Below are positions 9,105-17,331 of a stretch of 64,000 bases of DNA, in pieces. The notes beneath the pieces were generated by a model, which was given only the letters and a program-made list of their open reading frames with translations, was not told the DNA's origin and did not search any database. A program made the translations under genes and the position numbers. The DNA is from CAZICM01 sp964537685. Lineage in GTDB: Bacteria > Myxococcota_A > Polyangia > Polyangiales > Polyangiaceae. Each line of letters opens with the position of its first letter. The stretch's first letter is position 1. The stretch covers positions 62,001 to 126,000 of the forward strand of contig CAZICM010000009.1 of the NCBI GenBank assembly GCA_964537685.1. Direction: 5' to 3'.

Positions 9105-10046
9105 CAATCACAACCGGATGCGTTGCCGCCCGGCCCTCCATAGAAGAAATGGACACCATCCACACCATCAACAAACACCGCGGACTTGGTGTAGCATTTG
9201 GGATCGGTCGGCCCCATGGCCCCAAAGCTTTGGGGAGCCTTGGGGGTTGCGAGGGATGGTTCATAGTAGGTCATTTTTGAGACTTGAGCCGCAACGGATT
9301 TGCCCTTCTCGGCAAACTCGCCGCTACCCATATCGGTAAAGGTCCAGTCTTCGGGCGTCAGGTCAAGGACCTCGCCATACCAAGCAATATCACACGCTTT
9401 CACATCGAGCATATCAAATAGTTCAAAGGGATAATAACCAAGCCAGTTCCCATTGTGGCTCAGCCACCATCCGCCGAAAAAGTAGACGATTGAAAAGATC
9501 GATGCATGCTGCGGGCCGCCGGATGCGGATACAGGTTCCAGGGCAGAACCGGGACTGCTAACCGCGCCTGCATACGAGATAAAGCCTTTGGAAATCCCAT
9601 GCCATCCGCCGATATTATTTCCGTATTTAATGCCCTGGGAGAAGAATTCCACCTGGAGCCGGAGAATGGTGTCTCCAAAATGTCTCGGGTCCTGCGAGGC
9701 GACGATACCAATCTGCTCCAAGGTATTGTTTTTATCAGACCCATCGCAAGATACGGCGAGCTCAGTGAGACTAAAGCTATTCTGTTCCACATTCCCTGCA
9801 AAACGGCCAAACTGCCCGCCCCCTCCCCAGTTATCGACCAGCGAAATCCATCCCGCATACAATCGTTTTGCGCCGTCCGTGCGCCCGCCCTCTTGAGCCT
9901 GCAAAAACGCTGCAAAGCTCGCGTGGGGGGACCCGCCATTCAGTGGGCTCAGGCATGCGTGCAGCGTTCGAATCCGGTTGGGGCGTGCAAGCGCCCGCGA
10001 TTCCGGACAGTAGAAATACAACTCCAGCCAATCGGCTCTTCTTCAT
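9104..10046 (-). pseudogene. Neprosin-like glutamic peptidase lipoprotein A, frameshifted by internal deletion
   Basis: The body (about 9104-9920) encodes a neprosin-type domain: TLEQIGIVASQ, then FGDTILRLQVEFF, WWLSHNGNWLGYYP, WYGEV and FTDMGSGEF. Neprosins are secreted prolyl endopeptidases with two catalytic glutamates; the Glu in TLEQ and the Glu in WYGEV align with them by eye. The lipoprotein signal (SGIAGAC) starts at the ATG at 10046 behind a strong AGGAGG, but is one base out of frame with the body. Comparison with copy B shows about 310 bases missing between EWRVPP and AFLQ, at about 9920. The gene is therefore probably dead unless a sequence error or recoding restores it. Neprosin assignment itself is confident. 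Confidence 0.75.
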
Positions 10047-10203
10047 GGCAAGCTTCCTCCTACAAAGCTAAATGGCCGGCAAAACGACTTTTGATCACGA
10101 TTTGAAAAAGATTTTTATTTTTTGCGTCGCTTTCGTCCGATCTGCCAGGTTTCATGCTCAGCGCAGAGCCTCCCACGTCCCTTTCGTCCCCCGCAATCGC
10201 CTC
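9923..10203. repeat. Near-identical repeat with 15989-16270 (neprosin 5' end and upstream region)
   Basis: About 281 bases holding the neprosin ribosome site, signal-peptide codons and upstream noncoding DNA. It differs from the copy at 15989-16270 by only two substitutions and one extra C by eye, although the two peptidase bodies are strongly diverged. The shared noncoding part includes an AT-rich stretch near 10105-10125 that may contain the promoter. Confidence 0.9.
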
Positions 10204-10365
10204 CGCGCCCGCTCACCCGCCTGCACTCGCCCGGCGAAAGCATACACCTAGGGACCGACTCACCCCAGTTCGCCCACCGATTCCAAGCAGGCGAGTGCTC
10301 CCGAACGTGTCTTCGCTGGCTGACTGCAGTTCCGCGCCCGCTCCCAAAGGCGTTTACGCCCGCTG
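10185..10365. repeat. Dispersed repeat, partner of 14052-14190
   Basis: Bases 10185-10293 match 14052-14161 with scattered substitutions, and 10337-10365 match 14162-14190 almost exactly; the intervening 43 bases are missing in the second copy. No open frame is supported. Confidence 0.75.
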
Positions 10366-10451
10366 TATCCATACAGACAAGCACCCTCCAAGGCGTTTGG
10401 GCCGGCCGACTGCAGTTCGCCGCGCGCTCCTGAAAGCGTTTACGCGCGCTG
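10320..10451. repeat. Imperfect direct repeat, about 46-bp unit
   Basis: Two copies of a unit containing GACTGCAGTTC and GCGTTTACGC (10320-10365 and 10406-10451), spaced by 86 bases, lie upstream of the hypothetical gene at 10613. They may be a tandem duplication or a regulatory pair. The rest of 10047-10612 shows no gene. Confidence 0.6.
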
Positions 10452-10612
10452 AATATGGAAAGTACCTGTGCGGCCGTCCCTTTGAAGCCAAACGCTCGCA
10501 AATTCTTGACAGCGACAGACTCATCCACTAAAACGCCACGTTCCACGCCTAAAGCGCCGGCGAGCACGGCGTCCGGCCCTACACCCAAAACCTGTTGGAG
10601 ATTTAAAAAACC

Positions 10613-11302
10613 ATGCCCAATCTACCCAGAAAACTCCCCCCGGACATCTCCTTCGATGAAGCCGAGGACGAAAGCATATTCACCCGTTCTGCGCTATTGG
10701 CCGATCCCGATTCCAACGATCTGGCGGGCGAAACGGACGACTGGATGACGTACGTGGACAATGCCCGCGCCACGGATCGGGCCGCCCGGGTCGCCAAGGG
10801 CGAAGCGGATGCCGAGCGGGTGGTGGCCAATAAGCGTTTGGATGGGGCATGTACGGGCTTTGGCGATGATTTGTATCTTGCGGTGAACAAAGACCGAAGT
10901 TCAACGCGCTGGCTGATGTTTTTCTCGGTGCCGGTGAATCGATTTGTGCGCCAGGCGCTGGATAAACAAATACAAAAAGTGCAAGGCTGGCTGTCGGGCT
11001 CCCAGGATGCGGTGCTGAATCAGCACCGGGCCAAGTTAACGCAATGGGTTGGCGCATCGGACACGGCGATAAACAAGCAAAAAGCGGCGTCGATCAAGCA
11101 AGGCGGTGCGAAACTGGCGCGGGAAGAGATGGCGGATGCGTTAACCCGGGAGCGAGATGGGCTGTATGAGCTGTTGTCAGCGCGTGCGCGAGAGAAGAAT
11201 CTGCCCAGGGATTGGCCGTCGCAGTTTTTTAGGATCCTAAAGCGCAAGGAAGACGAGGAGAGCGCCGGAGAGCCTGCCGGGGGCGGGGGGACGGTGGCTT
11301 AG
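10613..11302 (+). CDS. Hypothetical helical protein, intact source of two decayed copies
   Basis: 229-residue protein predicted from composition to be mostly helical and soluble, with a charged N-terminus, a central stretch WLMFFSVPVNRFV, an A/Q/K-rich helix and a C-terminal RDWPSQFFRILKRK followed by a low-complexity Gly-rich tail. Not recognised. It shares a general layout, including an aromatic centre and an FF motif near the end, with the protein at 45137-45787. The ATG at 10613 lies 7 bases after GGAG. Two damaged partial copies occur at 14190-14327 and 16283-16439. Confidence 0.6.
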   Translation: MPNLPRKLPPDISFDEAEDESIFTRSALLADPDSNDLAGETDDWMTYVDNARATDRAARVAKGEADAERVVANKRLDGACTGFGDDLYLAVNKDRSSTRWLMFFSVPVNRFVRQALDKQIQKVQGWLSGSQDAVLNQHRAKLTQWVGASDTAINKQKAASIKQGGAKLAREEMADALTRERDGLYELLSARAREKNLPRDWPSQFFRILKRKEDEESAGEPAGGGGTVA

Positions 11303-11325
11303 GGCTGGGGCTTTGGCGGGGAGGG

Positions 11326-11541
11326 TCAAGAGAAGAGCCTATAAAAAACCCGCAGCCCGAGCTCATCGCATTTCCCTTGAAATTCCCCGCAAAATAAAGA
11401 AGTCAACAACTCCTCCGCGGAAATCAGCGAAGCCGCCCGAAAAACCTCAAGGGCCGCGCCATCAAGCCTAAAAACAGGCCGAAAAACCATCCCAAAGGTC
11501 ATCGGAGCCCCACATCCATTGGTCAATCGGTGAGCGTGCAA
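11326..11541 (-). CDS. Possible short ORF or gene remnant
   Basis: A 71-codon frame opening with TTG, or 58 codons from an internal ATG at about 11502. Codon use in its second half looks coding-like (AALEVFRAASLISAEELL). There is no ribosome site, no signal peptide and no recognised family. It fills most of the gap between two plus-strand genes; it could be the tail of a lost gene. The remaining bases of this gap show nothing. Confidence 0.2.
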   Translation of the reverse strand: MHAHRLTNGCGAPMTFGMVFRPVFRLDGAALEVFRAASLISAEELLTSLFCGEFQGKCDELGLRVFYRLFS

Positions 11542-11623
11542 GAGAACACCTTGCTTCTCCTTTTGGAAGGCGCTAGCCTACAACAAGCGTGTGACCCTTC
11601 ACCTTCGGTATGCGAGGGAAAGA

Positions 11624-12406
11624 ATGCTGTTGCAATATCAAAAGATTGTCTCATGGGGAATTCTGGTGGGATTCGCGTCCTTTGGGCTGGGCTGCGGCAA
11701 TCCATATATGCCGCTGGATGGGTTTCATGTGAGAATCAACGCCAATGGCTCATCTGGCAAGTACGAGCGTAAGGTTTACGCAAGGATCTGCGCCTCCGAA
11801 TCGGACGAGCCCGCGCAGTGCGGCGCGCGCAAGATCGATGAAGAGATGTATGAGAAGGATGAGTTTGTCGTGACTTGGCCCGAGTGGAACGGTCCATTTG
11901 TCTTCTCGCCCAATGGCTATGAAAGTGAATCCATTGTGGGGGGGACTTCGTCCACATTTGCATTTACCGCGTCCTTGACCGATGGGCTCGTGAGTATTGA
12001 GCTTAACGGCGGCGATACAAGCGAGGTCACGGTGCCCGACTTCCCCACGCTGCTGGAACCCTCTCTCGATCAGGAAATTAGCCGCTCGGGCTTCCCATTC
12101 ATTCGCTTTTCTTGGGAGCCTGCCAACCTGGGTTTGCCCATGCATTGGAGAAGCATTGGCCTCTACAATGGCAAGAGCAGCGATCCTTGTGATGCTTTAG
12201 TATGGCCCCGTCTCTCGGGTGAGGAGGAGGACGATGGCTCCTTTGAAATCCCGATGGAATCGTTTCCGGCCGAGCTTCCAGAGGCCGGCTGTAATGTTGG
12301 CATTATTGTAGCCCGGCGCAAACAAGGGGAGCTGGCTTCGGATATCCCCCAAGGGTACATCCACGCCAATGCCGAGGACGGCGTTATTTTTCGCCTGCTT
12401 CCATAA
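11624..12406 (+). CDS. Lipoprotein of unknown function
   Basis: 260-residue exported protein. From the ATG at 11624 there is a short hydrophobic signal ending in the lipobox FGLGC, then a beta-rich domain (VRINANGSSGKY, FTASLTDGLVSIELNGG) and six or so cysteines. The GTG at 11591 would add eleven residues before the signal and is less likely. The mature part looks like an immunoglobulin-like or adhesin-like surface protein but no family is recognised. It lies 29 bases before another lipoprotein gene, in the unique segment between the two neprosin/lipoprotein pairs. Confidence 0.65.
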   Translation: MLLQYQKIVSWGILVGFASFGLGCGNPYMPLDGFHVRINANGSSGKYERKVYARICASESDEPAQCGARKIDEEMYEKDEFVVTWPEWNGPFVFSPNGYESESIVGGTSSTFAFTASLTDGLVSIELNGGDTSEVTVPDFPTLLEPSLDQEISRSGFPFIRFSWEPANLGLPMHWRSIGLYNGKSSDPCDALVWPRLSGEEEDDGSFEIPMESFPAELPEAGCNVGIIVARRKQGELASDIPQGYIHANAEDGVIFRLLP

Positions 12407-12435
12407 GCCAATTGAATGCAAAGGAGACGTGAAAC

Positions 12436-12831
12436 ATGAAGCGAAGCCTTCAACACATCGTGGCGCTGGGCATTCTTCTGGCCTTGGGCCCCGCGTTCCT
12501 AGCCGTAGGCTGTGCCCCTCCAAATTGGGGCGAATGTTCGGACGATGAGGATTTGCGCGAGCCAGGGAACTATGTTGCCAATGCCATTTGCAAAGATGGC
12601 AAGCCTGCCTGCGCGGATGGCAGTCCCTTGTGTTTGTTTTTTGAAACCGGTGAAAAGGGTAGCGTACTGGTGGAGGGATGCGGTGAAGAACGTTGTTTGG
12701 AATGCCCAGAAGGGATGTTGATTTGTCTGATGCCCCATTTGGAGGGGACCACGGAGGACACGTACAAGACCTGTGTGCTCGAGAAAGATGACTGTTGGGC
12801 TGGGGATACGTATAAGCCCAGTGTGTTTTAA
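12436..12831 (+). CDS. Small Cys-rich lipoprotein
   Basis: 131-residue protein with a clear lipoprotein signal (FLAVGC) and twelve or so cysteines in the mature part (CKDGKPACADG, CGEERCLECPEG), suggesting a disulphide-stabilised surface protein. The AAAGGAG site 6-8 bases before the ATG fixes the start. It probably shares a transcript with the lipoprotein 29 bases upstream. No family recognised; cysteine spacing differs from the neprosin-linked lipoproteins. Confidence 0.7.
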   Translation: MKRSLQHIVALGILLALGPAFLAVGCAPPNWGECSDDEDLREPGNYVANAICKDGKPACADGSPLCLFFETGEKGSVLVEGCGEERCLECPEGMLICLMPHLEGTTEDTYKTCVLEKDDCWAGDTYKPSVF

Positions 12832-12917
12832 GGCGGCCCATTTGGGTGGCTTCTGAAACGGCAAGCACTTCTGTTGTATTGACATTTTCAAAAAATATGG
12901 AGTAGCTTCGCATCGTG

Positions 12918-14015
12918 ATGATAAGAGAAGCCACTTCAATCGTTATTTCATTTGCCCTTGTTTTCGCTCTGCATATGCCTCAAGCCTTAGCGGCGGACAC
13001 GGGCGGGGATTCTATTTCGGAGGAAGATCGCGACCTCGCCAAGGCGCTGATGAGCGAGGCGATTCGCCTTCAAAGAGAAAAGAAACTGAGCTTGGCGCTC
13101 GACGTGATGGCGGCGGCGCACCGGCTTGCGCCTCGCATGGGCTCGGCTTGTATCGCGGCGGTAATGGCTTCGAAATTAGAACGCAATGTCGAGGCAGCCG
13201 AGAGATACAAAGACTGTATTGAGCGGGCGATCGCGATTGGGCTTAAAACGAGCAATCCTTCCTTTTGGAGGGTGATATTGGGTGACAACGAGATTGTGCG
13301 GAGCCGTATTTCGGTGCTGCGTTTGTCGGCCGCTCCCTTGGTTCAAGTGAGCGTGGATGGGCGCGTGGTGGGTTTTGCCTCGGAGCACAGGGAACTGTTC
13401 TTAGAACCCAACACGATGCATACAATTACGGGCGACAATGGGATGGGAATGCATGCGCGTGCGGAAGTAAAGATGAACGCGGGAGAGCGGCGGGACCTAT
13501 TTCTGCGGGCGGAGGAGGAGCCCGAGGAATCGCCGACAAAAAGCGTAGTTCAACAAGCGGTGATGGCGGAAGCCGAAAAGCCCATGCCAACGCCGTTAGC
13601 GCAGATGCATGCGGCGCCACAGGATGGGGGAAAGTGGATTACGGCGGCGCTTGGAGGAGGCGCGGCGGTTGGTTTGGTTGCCACGGCGATGAGCGCCATG
13701 CTCGCCTGGAATACAAAGAGCATCGCCAATGCGGAGACGGAGCGGGTCCTCAGTGAAAAAAGCATCAATTGCGAAACAAAGCAGGTTCTTCAATGCTCGC
13801 AGGCAAACAGCCTAAATCGCTCCGCCACGCTGTTCACCGGCTTGGCTGTGGGCTTTGGGACGCTCAGCACCCTGCTCGGTGGAACAGCCATTGTCCTCCA
13901 TGTGATAAGCCCTTCCTCGCCATCGGGTGCGGCTCAGACCGTACCCAAAACCCGGCATGCATCCAGCCAACCTGCCCAGAGCTTTTTGGGGCTTCGATGG
14001 AGTGCATCGTTTTAG
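12918..14015 (+). CDS. Exported TPR/PEGA-like protein with C-terminal membrane segments
   Basis: About 365 residues. A cleavable signal (FALVFALHMPQALA) is followed by a TPR-like helical repeat region (KALMSEAIRLQREKKLSLALDVMAAAHRLAPRMG split over residues 45-85), a PEGA-like beta domain near 140-190 (VSVDGRVVGF), a linker, and two hydrophobic segments near 245-265 and 300-325. This architecture is frequent in myxobacterial envelope proteins, where PEGA domains are thought to bind surface polymers. The GTG at 12915 and ATG at 12918 are equally possible starts; GGAG lies upstream. Its 3' flank runs directly into repeat DNA. Confidence 0.6.
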   Translation: MIREATSIVISFALVFALHMPQALAADTGGDSISEEDRDLAKALMSEAIRLQREKKLSLALDVMAAAHRLAPRMGSACIAAVMASKLERNVEAAERYKDCIERAIAIGLKTSNPSFWRVILGDNEIVRSRISVLRLSAAPLVQVSVDGRVVGFASEHRELFLEPNTMHTITGDNGMGMHARAEVKMNAGERRDLFLRAEEEPEESPTKSVVQQAVMAEAEKPMPTPLAQMHAAPQDGGKWITAALGGGAAVGLVATAMSAMLAWNTKSIANAETERVLSEKSINCETKQVLQCSQANSLNRSATLFTGLAVGFGTLSTLLGGTAIVLHVISPSSPSGAAQTVPKTRHASSQPAQSFLGLRWSASF

Positions 14016-14051
14016 CTTTCGTGGATTCTGGCGGCGCCCCAATCCACACCA

Positions 14052-14190
14052 TCGTCCCCCACAATCGCCTCAGCAGCCGCTCACCCGCCTGCACTCGTCC
14101 GGCGAAAGCATGCACATAGGGACCTACTCACCCCAAATTGCCCACCGATTACAAGCAGGCGCCCGCTCCCAAAGGCGTTTACGCCCGCTG
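14052..14190. repeat. Decayed copy of upstream region of the 10613 gene
   Basis: Matches 10185-10293 and 10337-10365 with a clean internal deletion. It is directly followed by a fragment of the 10613 coding region, giving a shortened copy of the whole module. Confidence 0.75.
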
Positions 14191-14327
14191 CGAGAGAAGA
14201 ATCTGCCCAGGGATTGGCCGTCGCAGTTTTTTAGGATCCTAAAGCGCAAGGAAGACGAGGAGAGCGCCGGAGAGCCTGCCGGGGGCGGGGGGACGGTGGC
14301 TTAGGGCTGGGGCTTTGGCGGGGAGGG
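14190..14327 (+). pseudogene. 3' fragment of the hypothetical gene at 10613
   Basis: 138 bases identical by eye to 11188-11325: the last 38 codons of that gene, its stop and about 23 bases beyond. The 5' 190 codons are missing. The fragment overlaps, on the opposite strand, the end of Cys-rich lipoprotein B and supplies its last codons and stop. Confidence 0.85.
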
Positions 14328-14936
14328 CGTTGGTGTTGAAGCGGAGGCTGGGGGCTTAAGCTCATATTGGTTCGCTCCCGGCTGAAGCGGCTTAAGATCA
14401 GAGGTTTCGCCGACAAGGGGGAGCATGGCGGGAGGGGTTCTTGGCTCTTTTGAGATGGCCCTGGCCATGGCATAAGCTCCGCAAGTCCTTCCAGGAAACC
14501 CCTCGGTGTGTTCGCATGTGGAGCCGGCGCCACACTCCGAATCAATTTGGCATGAACGGCACCTGCCCTCCATGCAGCGGTATGCGATGCAATCATTTAG
14601 ATCGCGGGGAGGGCCTTCCTTGAAACCGGGAGGAAGCGGCGGCGGAGGTACATAGGGAGGTTCAGGCACGCATTCGATGCCATACTTATGAGCCTCGACG
14701 ACTTGGGCGCAAAAACCCCTATCGCAGAACCCGGGAGCACAATCCGCATCTTTTGAGCATGGCGGTCCTTCGAAACGCTTTGTCTCCACCTCGTCCTTCA
14801 TTTGCTGTTTGGCAGGTGGCATGACGCTCGGCACCATTGAAGGGTTTTGTAGAGCTTCGCGGTCGGCGCCGCATGCCACGCCGAAGATTGACAACAGCGC
14901 GCCGGCGGCGTTTAACCTGTAGTTTTTGCAACGCAT
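14301..14936 (-). CDS. Cys-rich lipoprotein B, paralogue of 8529-9104
   Basis: 211-residue lipoprotein with lipobox FGVAC, a short spacer, then CSKDADCAPGFCDRGFC, CIAYRCMEGRCRSC and CGAGSTC, matching the cysteine pattern of lipoprotein A. The C-terminal tail is proline-rich and longer; its last residues (TPSPPKPQP) and stop are encoded by the reverse complement of repeat DNA from the 10613 gene, so the original end has probably been replaced. The ATG overlaps the TGA of neprosin-like copy B, the same TGATG coupling as in copy A. Function unknown. Confidence 0.7.
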   Translation of the reverse strand: MRCKNYRLNAAGALLSIFGVACGADREALQNPSMVPSVMPPAKQQMKDEVETKRFEGPPCSKDADCAPGFCDRGFCAQVVEAHKYGIECVPEPPYVPPPPLPPGFKEGPPRDLNDCIAYRCMEGRCRSCQIDSECGAGSTCEHTEGFPGRTCGAYAMARAISKEPRTPPAMLPLVGETSDLKPLQPGANQYELKPPASASTPTPSPPKPQP

Positions 14937-16112
14937 CAATCACAACCGGGAGCATCGCCGCCCGGTCCTCCAAGGAAAAAGTGAGGCGCTCCTAAAGCAT
15001 CAAGCAAAATATCCGACTTGGTATAGCAAGCGATGTCTACTGGACCCATGGAGCCCATATTTAAGGGCACCGCTGCTAAGCCGGAGATGGAATCGTAGTA
15101 AGTCATGTTCCTGATGTGGGAAGCATAGGCAATCCCTTTGTCTGCAAATTCACCGCTGCCCATATCCGTGGCCGTCCAATCCGTGGGCGTTTTGTCCAAA
15201 ACCTCGCCATACCAAGAGATATCACAGGCTTTTGAATTGATGAGATCAAAATATTTTCCGGGATAATAGCCAAGCCAATATCCATTGTGGGCGATCCACC
15301 AATCGCCTTTGGTTGAGCGCTGAATTCTAAAGACCGAGTAGTATTGCGTCCCATTCGGCGTGGACAAAGGCATAAGCGCGATTCCAGGACGAGAAAAACT
15401 CGACCTGAAGCCTTACAAATGAATCTCCGAAGTTTTTCCTGTCCCTTGAAGCCACGACACCAACTTGCTCCAGTGTGTTAACCTTGTCCGCTCCATCGCA
15501 TGAAACAGCGAGCTCCATCAAGCTAAAAGAGCCTTTCTCGACCTCGCCGGCAAATTGATTAAACGCTCCCGCGCCGCCGCCATTGTCCACAGTGGCCGTC
15601 ACGCCTGCATACAGCCGGTATTGGCCATCGGGTTGGCCGCCTTCTTGATCTTGCAAAAATGCTTCAAGTGTTGGGGCCTCGGACCAGCCCCGAATATAGG
15701 GCTCGAAGGTTGGTCTCGTCATGGGAATGGTGCTGGCGGGACCTTGAAGCTCGGGATAGAATTCCAGCTCGGTGACTTGAAGCTGGGCATCGGGAAATTC
15801 GAGCTCGCCTTGGGGTATTGGCCCTGGAGGTTCTTCCGCCGAGCCTGGTACTGTTTTGGGGTCCACCCAGTCGATAATATCGCCGATGTAGGTCTGGGTC
15901 GTTTGAACGATAAGGTAGTCTTTGTATTGCTGGACCAAATAGGCTTGCACTTCGTTGTAGCGCCCTTGCTCTTCGTCCGTGTAGTCAGGTGGGGGGACCC
16001 GCCATTCAGTGGGCTCAGGCATGCGGGCAGCGTTCGAATCCGGTTGAGGCGTGCAAGCGCCCGCGATTCCGGACAGTAGAAATACAACTCCAGCCAATCG
16101 GCTCTTCTTCAT
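14936..16112 (-). pseudogene. Neprosin-like glutamic peptidase lipoprotein B, frameshifted
   Basis: The ATG at 16112, lipobox SGIAGAC and a propeptide-like region of about 125 residues (DYTDEEQGRYNEV onward) are present, then the peptidase domain begins (LYAGVTATVD, TLEQVGVVASRD, FGDSFVRLQVEFF). Near 15370-15390 the frame shifts by one and about 110 bases found in copy A are missing; the rest (WWIAHNGYWLGYYP, WYGEVLD, TATDMGSGEF) continues in another frame to 14936. Both putative catalytic glutamates are still encoded. The break differs in place from that in copy A, so neither copy is whole. Family: neprosin, a glutamic prolyl endopeptidase. Confidence 0.75.
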
Positions 16113-16270
16113 GGCAAGCTTCCTCCTACAAAGCTAAATGGCCGGCAAAACGACTTTTGATCACGATTTGAAAAAGATTTTTATTTTTTGCGTCGCTTTC
16201 GTCCGATCTGCCAGGTTTCATGCTCAGCGCAGAGCCTCCCACGTCCCTTTCGTCCCCCCGCAATCGCCTC
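15989..16270. repeat. Near-identical repeat with 9923-10203
   Basis: Holds the signal-peptide codons, AGGAGG ribosome site and upstream DNA of neprosin copy B. Two substitutions and one indel relative to the other copy. It stops abruptly at 16270, where a fragment of the 10613 gene begins. Confidence 0.9.
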
Positions 16271-16282
16271 CTCTCACTCTCA

Positions 16283-16439
16283 GTGCCGGTGAATCGATTT
16301 GTGCGTCAGGCACTGGATAAACAAATACACCCAGGGATTGGCCGTCGCAGTTTTTTAGGATCCTAAAGCGCAAGGAAGACGAGGAGAGCGCCGGAAAGCC
16401 TGCCGGGGGCGAGGGGACGGCGGCCTAGGGCTGGGGCTT
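16283..16439 (+). pseudogene. Second decayed copy of the 10613 gene (two fragments)
   Basis: 16283-16329 matches 10928-10974, and 16330-16439 matches 11204-11314, with a few substitutions. The start, the middle and about 230 bases between the two parts are missing, so no product is made. The fragment ends exactly where the convergent acyltransferase gene ends. Confidence 0.8.
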
Positions 16440-17331
16440 AGCCCTCTTTCAGCTCGTCCAGAAGCCGCTGCACCGCCGCCTGCACCCTCTGATCATAGAT
16501 TCGAACATGCTCCTGACTGGGCTCTTCGCCGGGTTTCGCTCCTTCCGGCGGCGGAACCGGAGGGCCAACCCGATAGCGAAGCATCGTGGGGATCGGGATA
16601 TGCGGCAACGGGCCTATGCCAAGGCCCCAGGGTAAAGATAGATGCACCGGGAAAATTTCCGCCCGGGCAAGGGCGGGCAGTCCTATCGCCCGCGCAATAC
16701 GGCGCCCGTCCGTCAACACATAAAACGTGCTATGGCTGCCCGCCTGCGCCACCGGAATGATACGCACACCGGTCTTTAGCGCCAGCCGGGCATAACCCGT
16801 CCGCCCAGCAAAGCAGACCTCATAACGCTTGCTGTAGGGGCGCCATGTATCGAGATCGCCCCCGGGAAAGACCAGAATATCCCGGCGATGCTTTACAAGC
16901 GTGTCATGCGCAAGGCTCCAGTTCGCTTGCAGGATTCCGTGCCGGCTTAGCCAAGGACCCGAGATAGGGTTCGAGACGATCATCTCGTGCGCGAGCGGAT
17001 GGAGCGGACGATGCAGCCCAAAACGTATATACCAGCCTTCAAGAAAGCCCACCACGTCCACCATGGTCGTGCCCCCCGAATGGTTCGAAACAACCATCAC
17101 CGGGCCCTTGGGAATATGCTCCATGCCCCGGTGCACCGTCTCGAAATAGCCCCTCTTTCCAAAGACCCCCCGCCTTCTCCAGCGAAGGAACAAATCCTCA
17201 ATGGCTTCGGGGCGGTAGTCGCGCGGGTCGTTGCCCCAAGGCATCGAATGTTTTTCCCGCAGCCATCGCACGATAAGCCCCGAAGTCCCGCGCGGCGCGG
17301 CCTTCGGTCCTTCAGGCGGGTCTTGGCTCAT
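16438..17331 (-). CDS. PlsC/DAGAT-like acyltransferase
   Basis: 297-residue predicted acyltransferase moving a fatty acyl group onto a glycerolipid or similar alcohol. Motif I is VVSNHSGGTTMVD (the histidine near residue 82); a second conserved block is VFPGGDLDTWRP, followed by ALKTGVRIIPVAQAG. The HSGG form resembles the diacylglycerol-acyltransferase-like branch more than PlsC itself. There is a short hydrophobic region but no signal peptide. The start overlaps the 3' end of the metal-dependent hydrolase by about 20 bases, so the two form an operon. Substrate not visible. Confidence 0.8.
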   Translation of the reverse strand: MSQDPPEGPKAAPRGTSGLIVRWLREKHSMPWGNDPRDYRPEAIEDLFLRWRRRGVFGKRGYFETVHRGMEHIPKGPVMVVSNHSGGTTMVDVVGFLEGWYIRFGLHRPLHPLAHEMIVSNPISGPWLSRHGILQANWSLAHDTLVKHRRDILVFPGGDLDTWRPYSKRYEVCFAGRTGYARLALKTGVRIIPVAQAGSHSTFYVLTDGRRIARAIGLPALARAEIFPVHLSLPWGLGIGPLPHIPIPTMLRYRVGPPVPPPEGAKPGEEPSQEHVRIYDQRVQAAVQRLLDELKEG

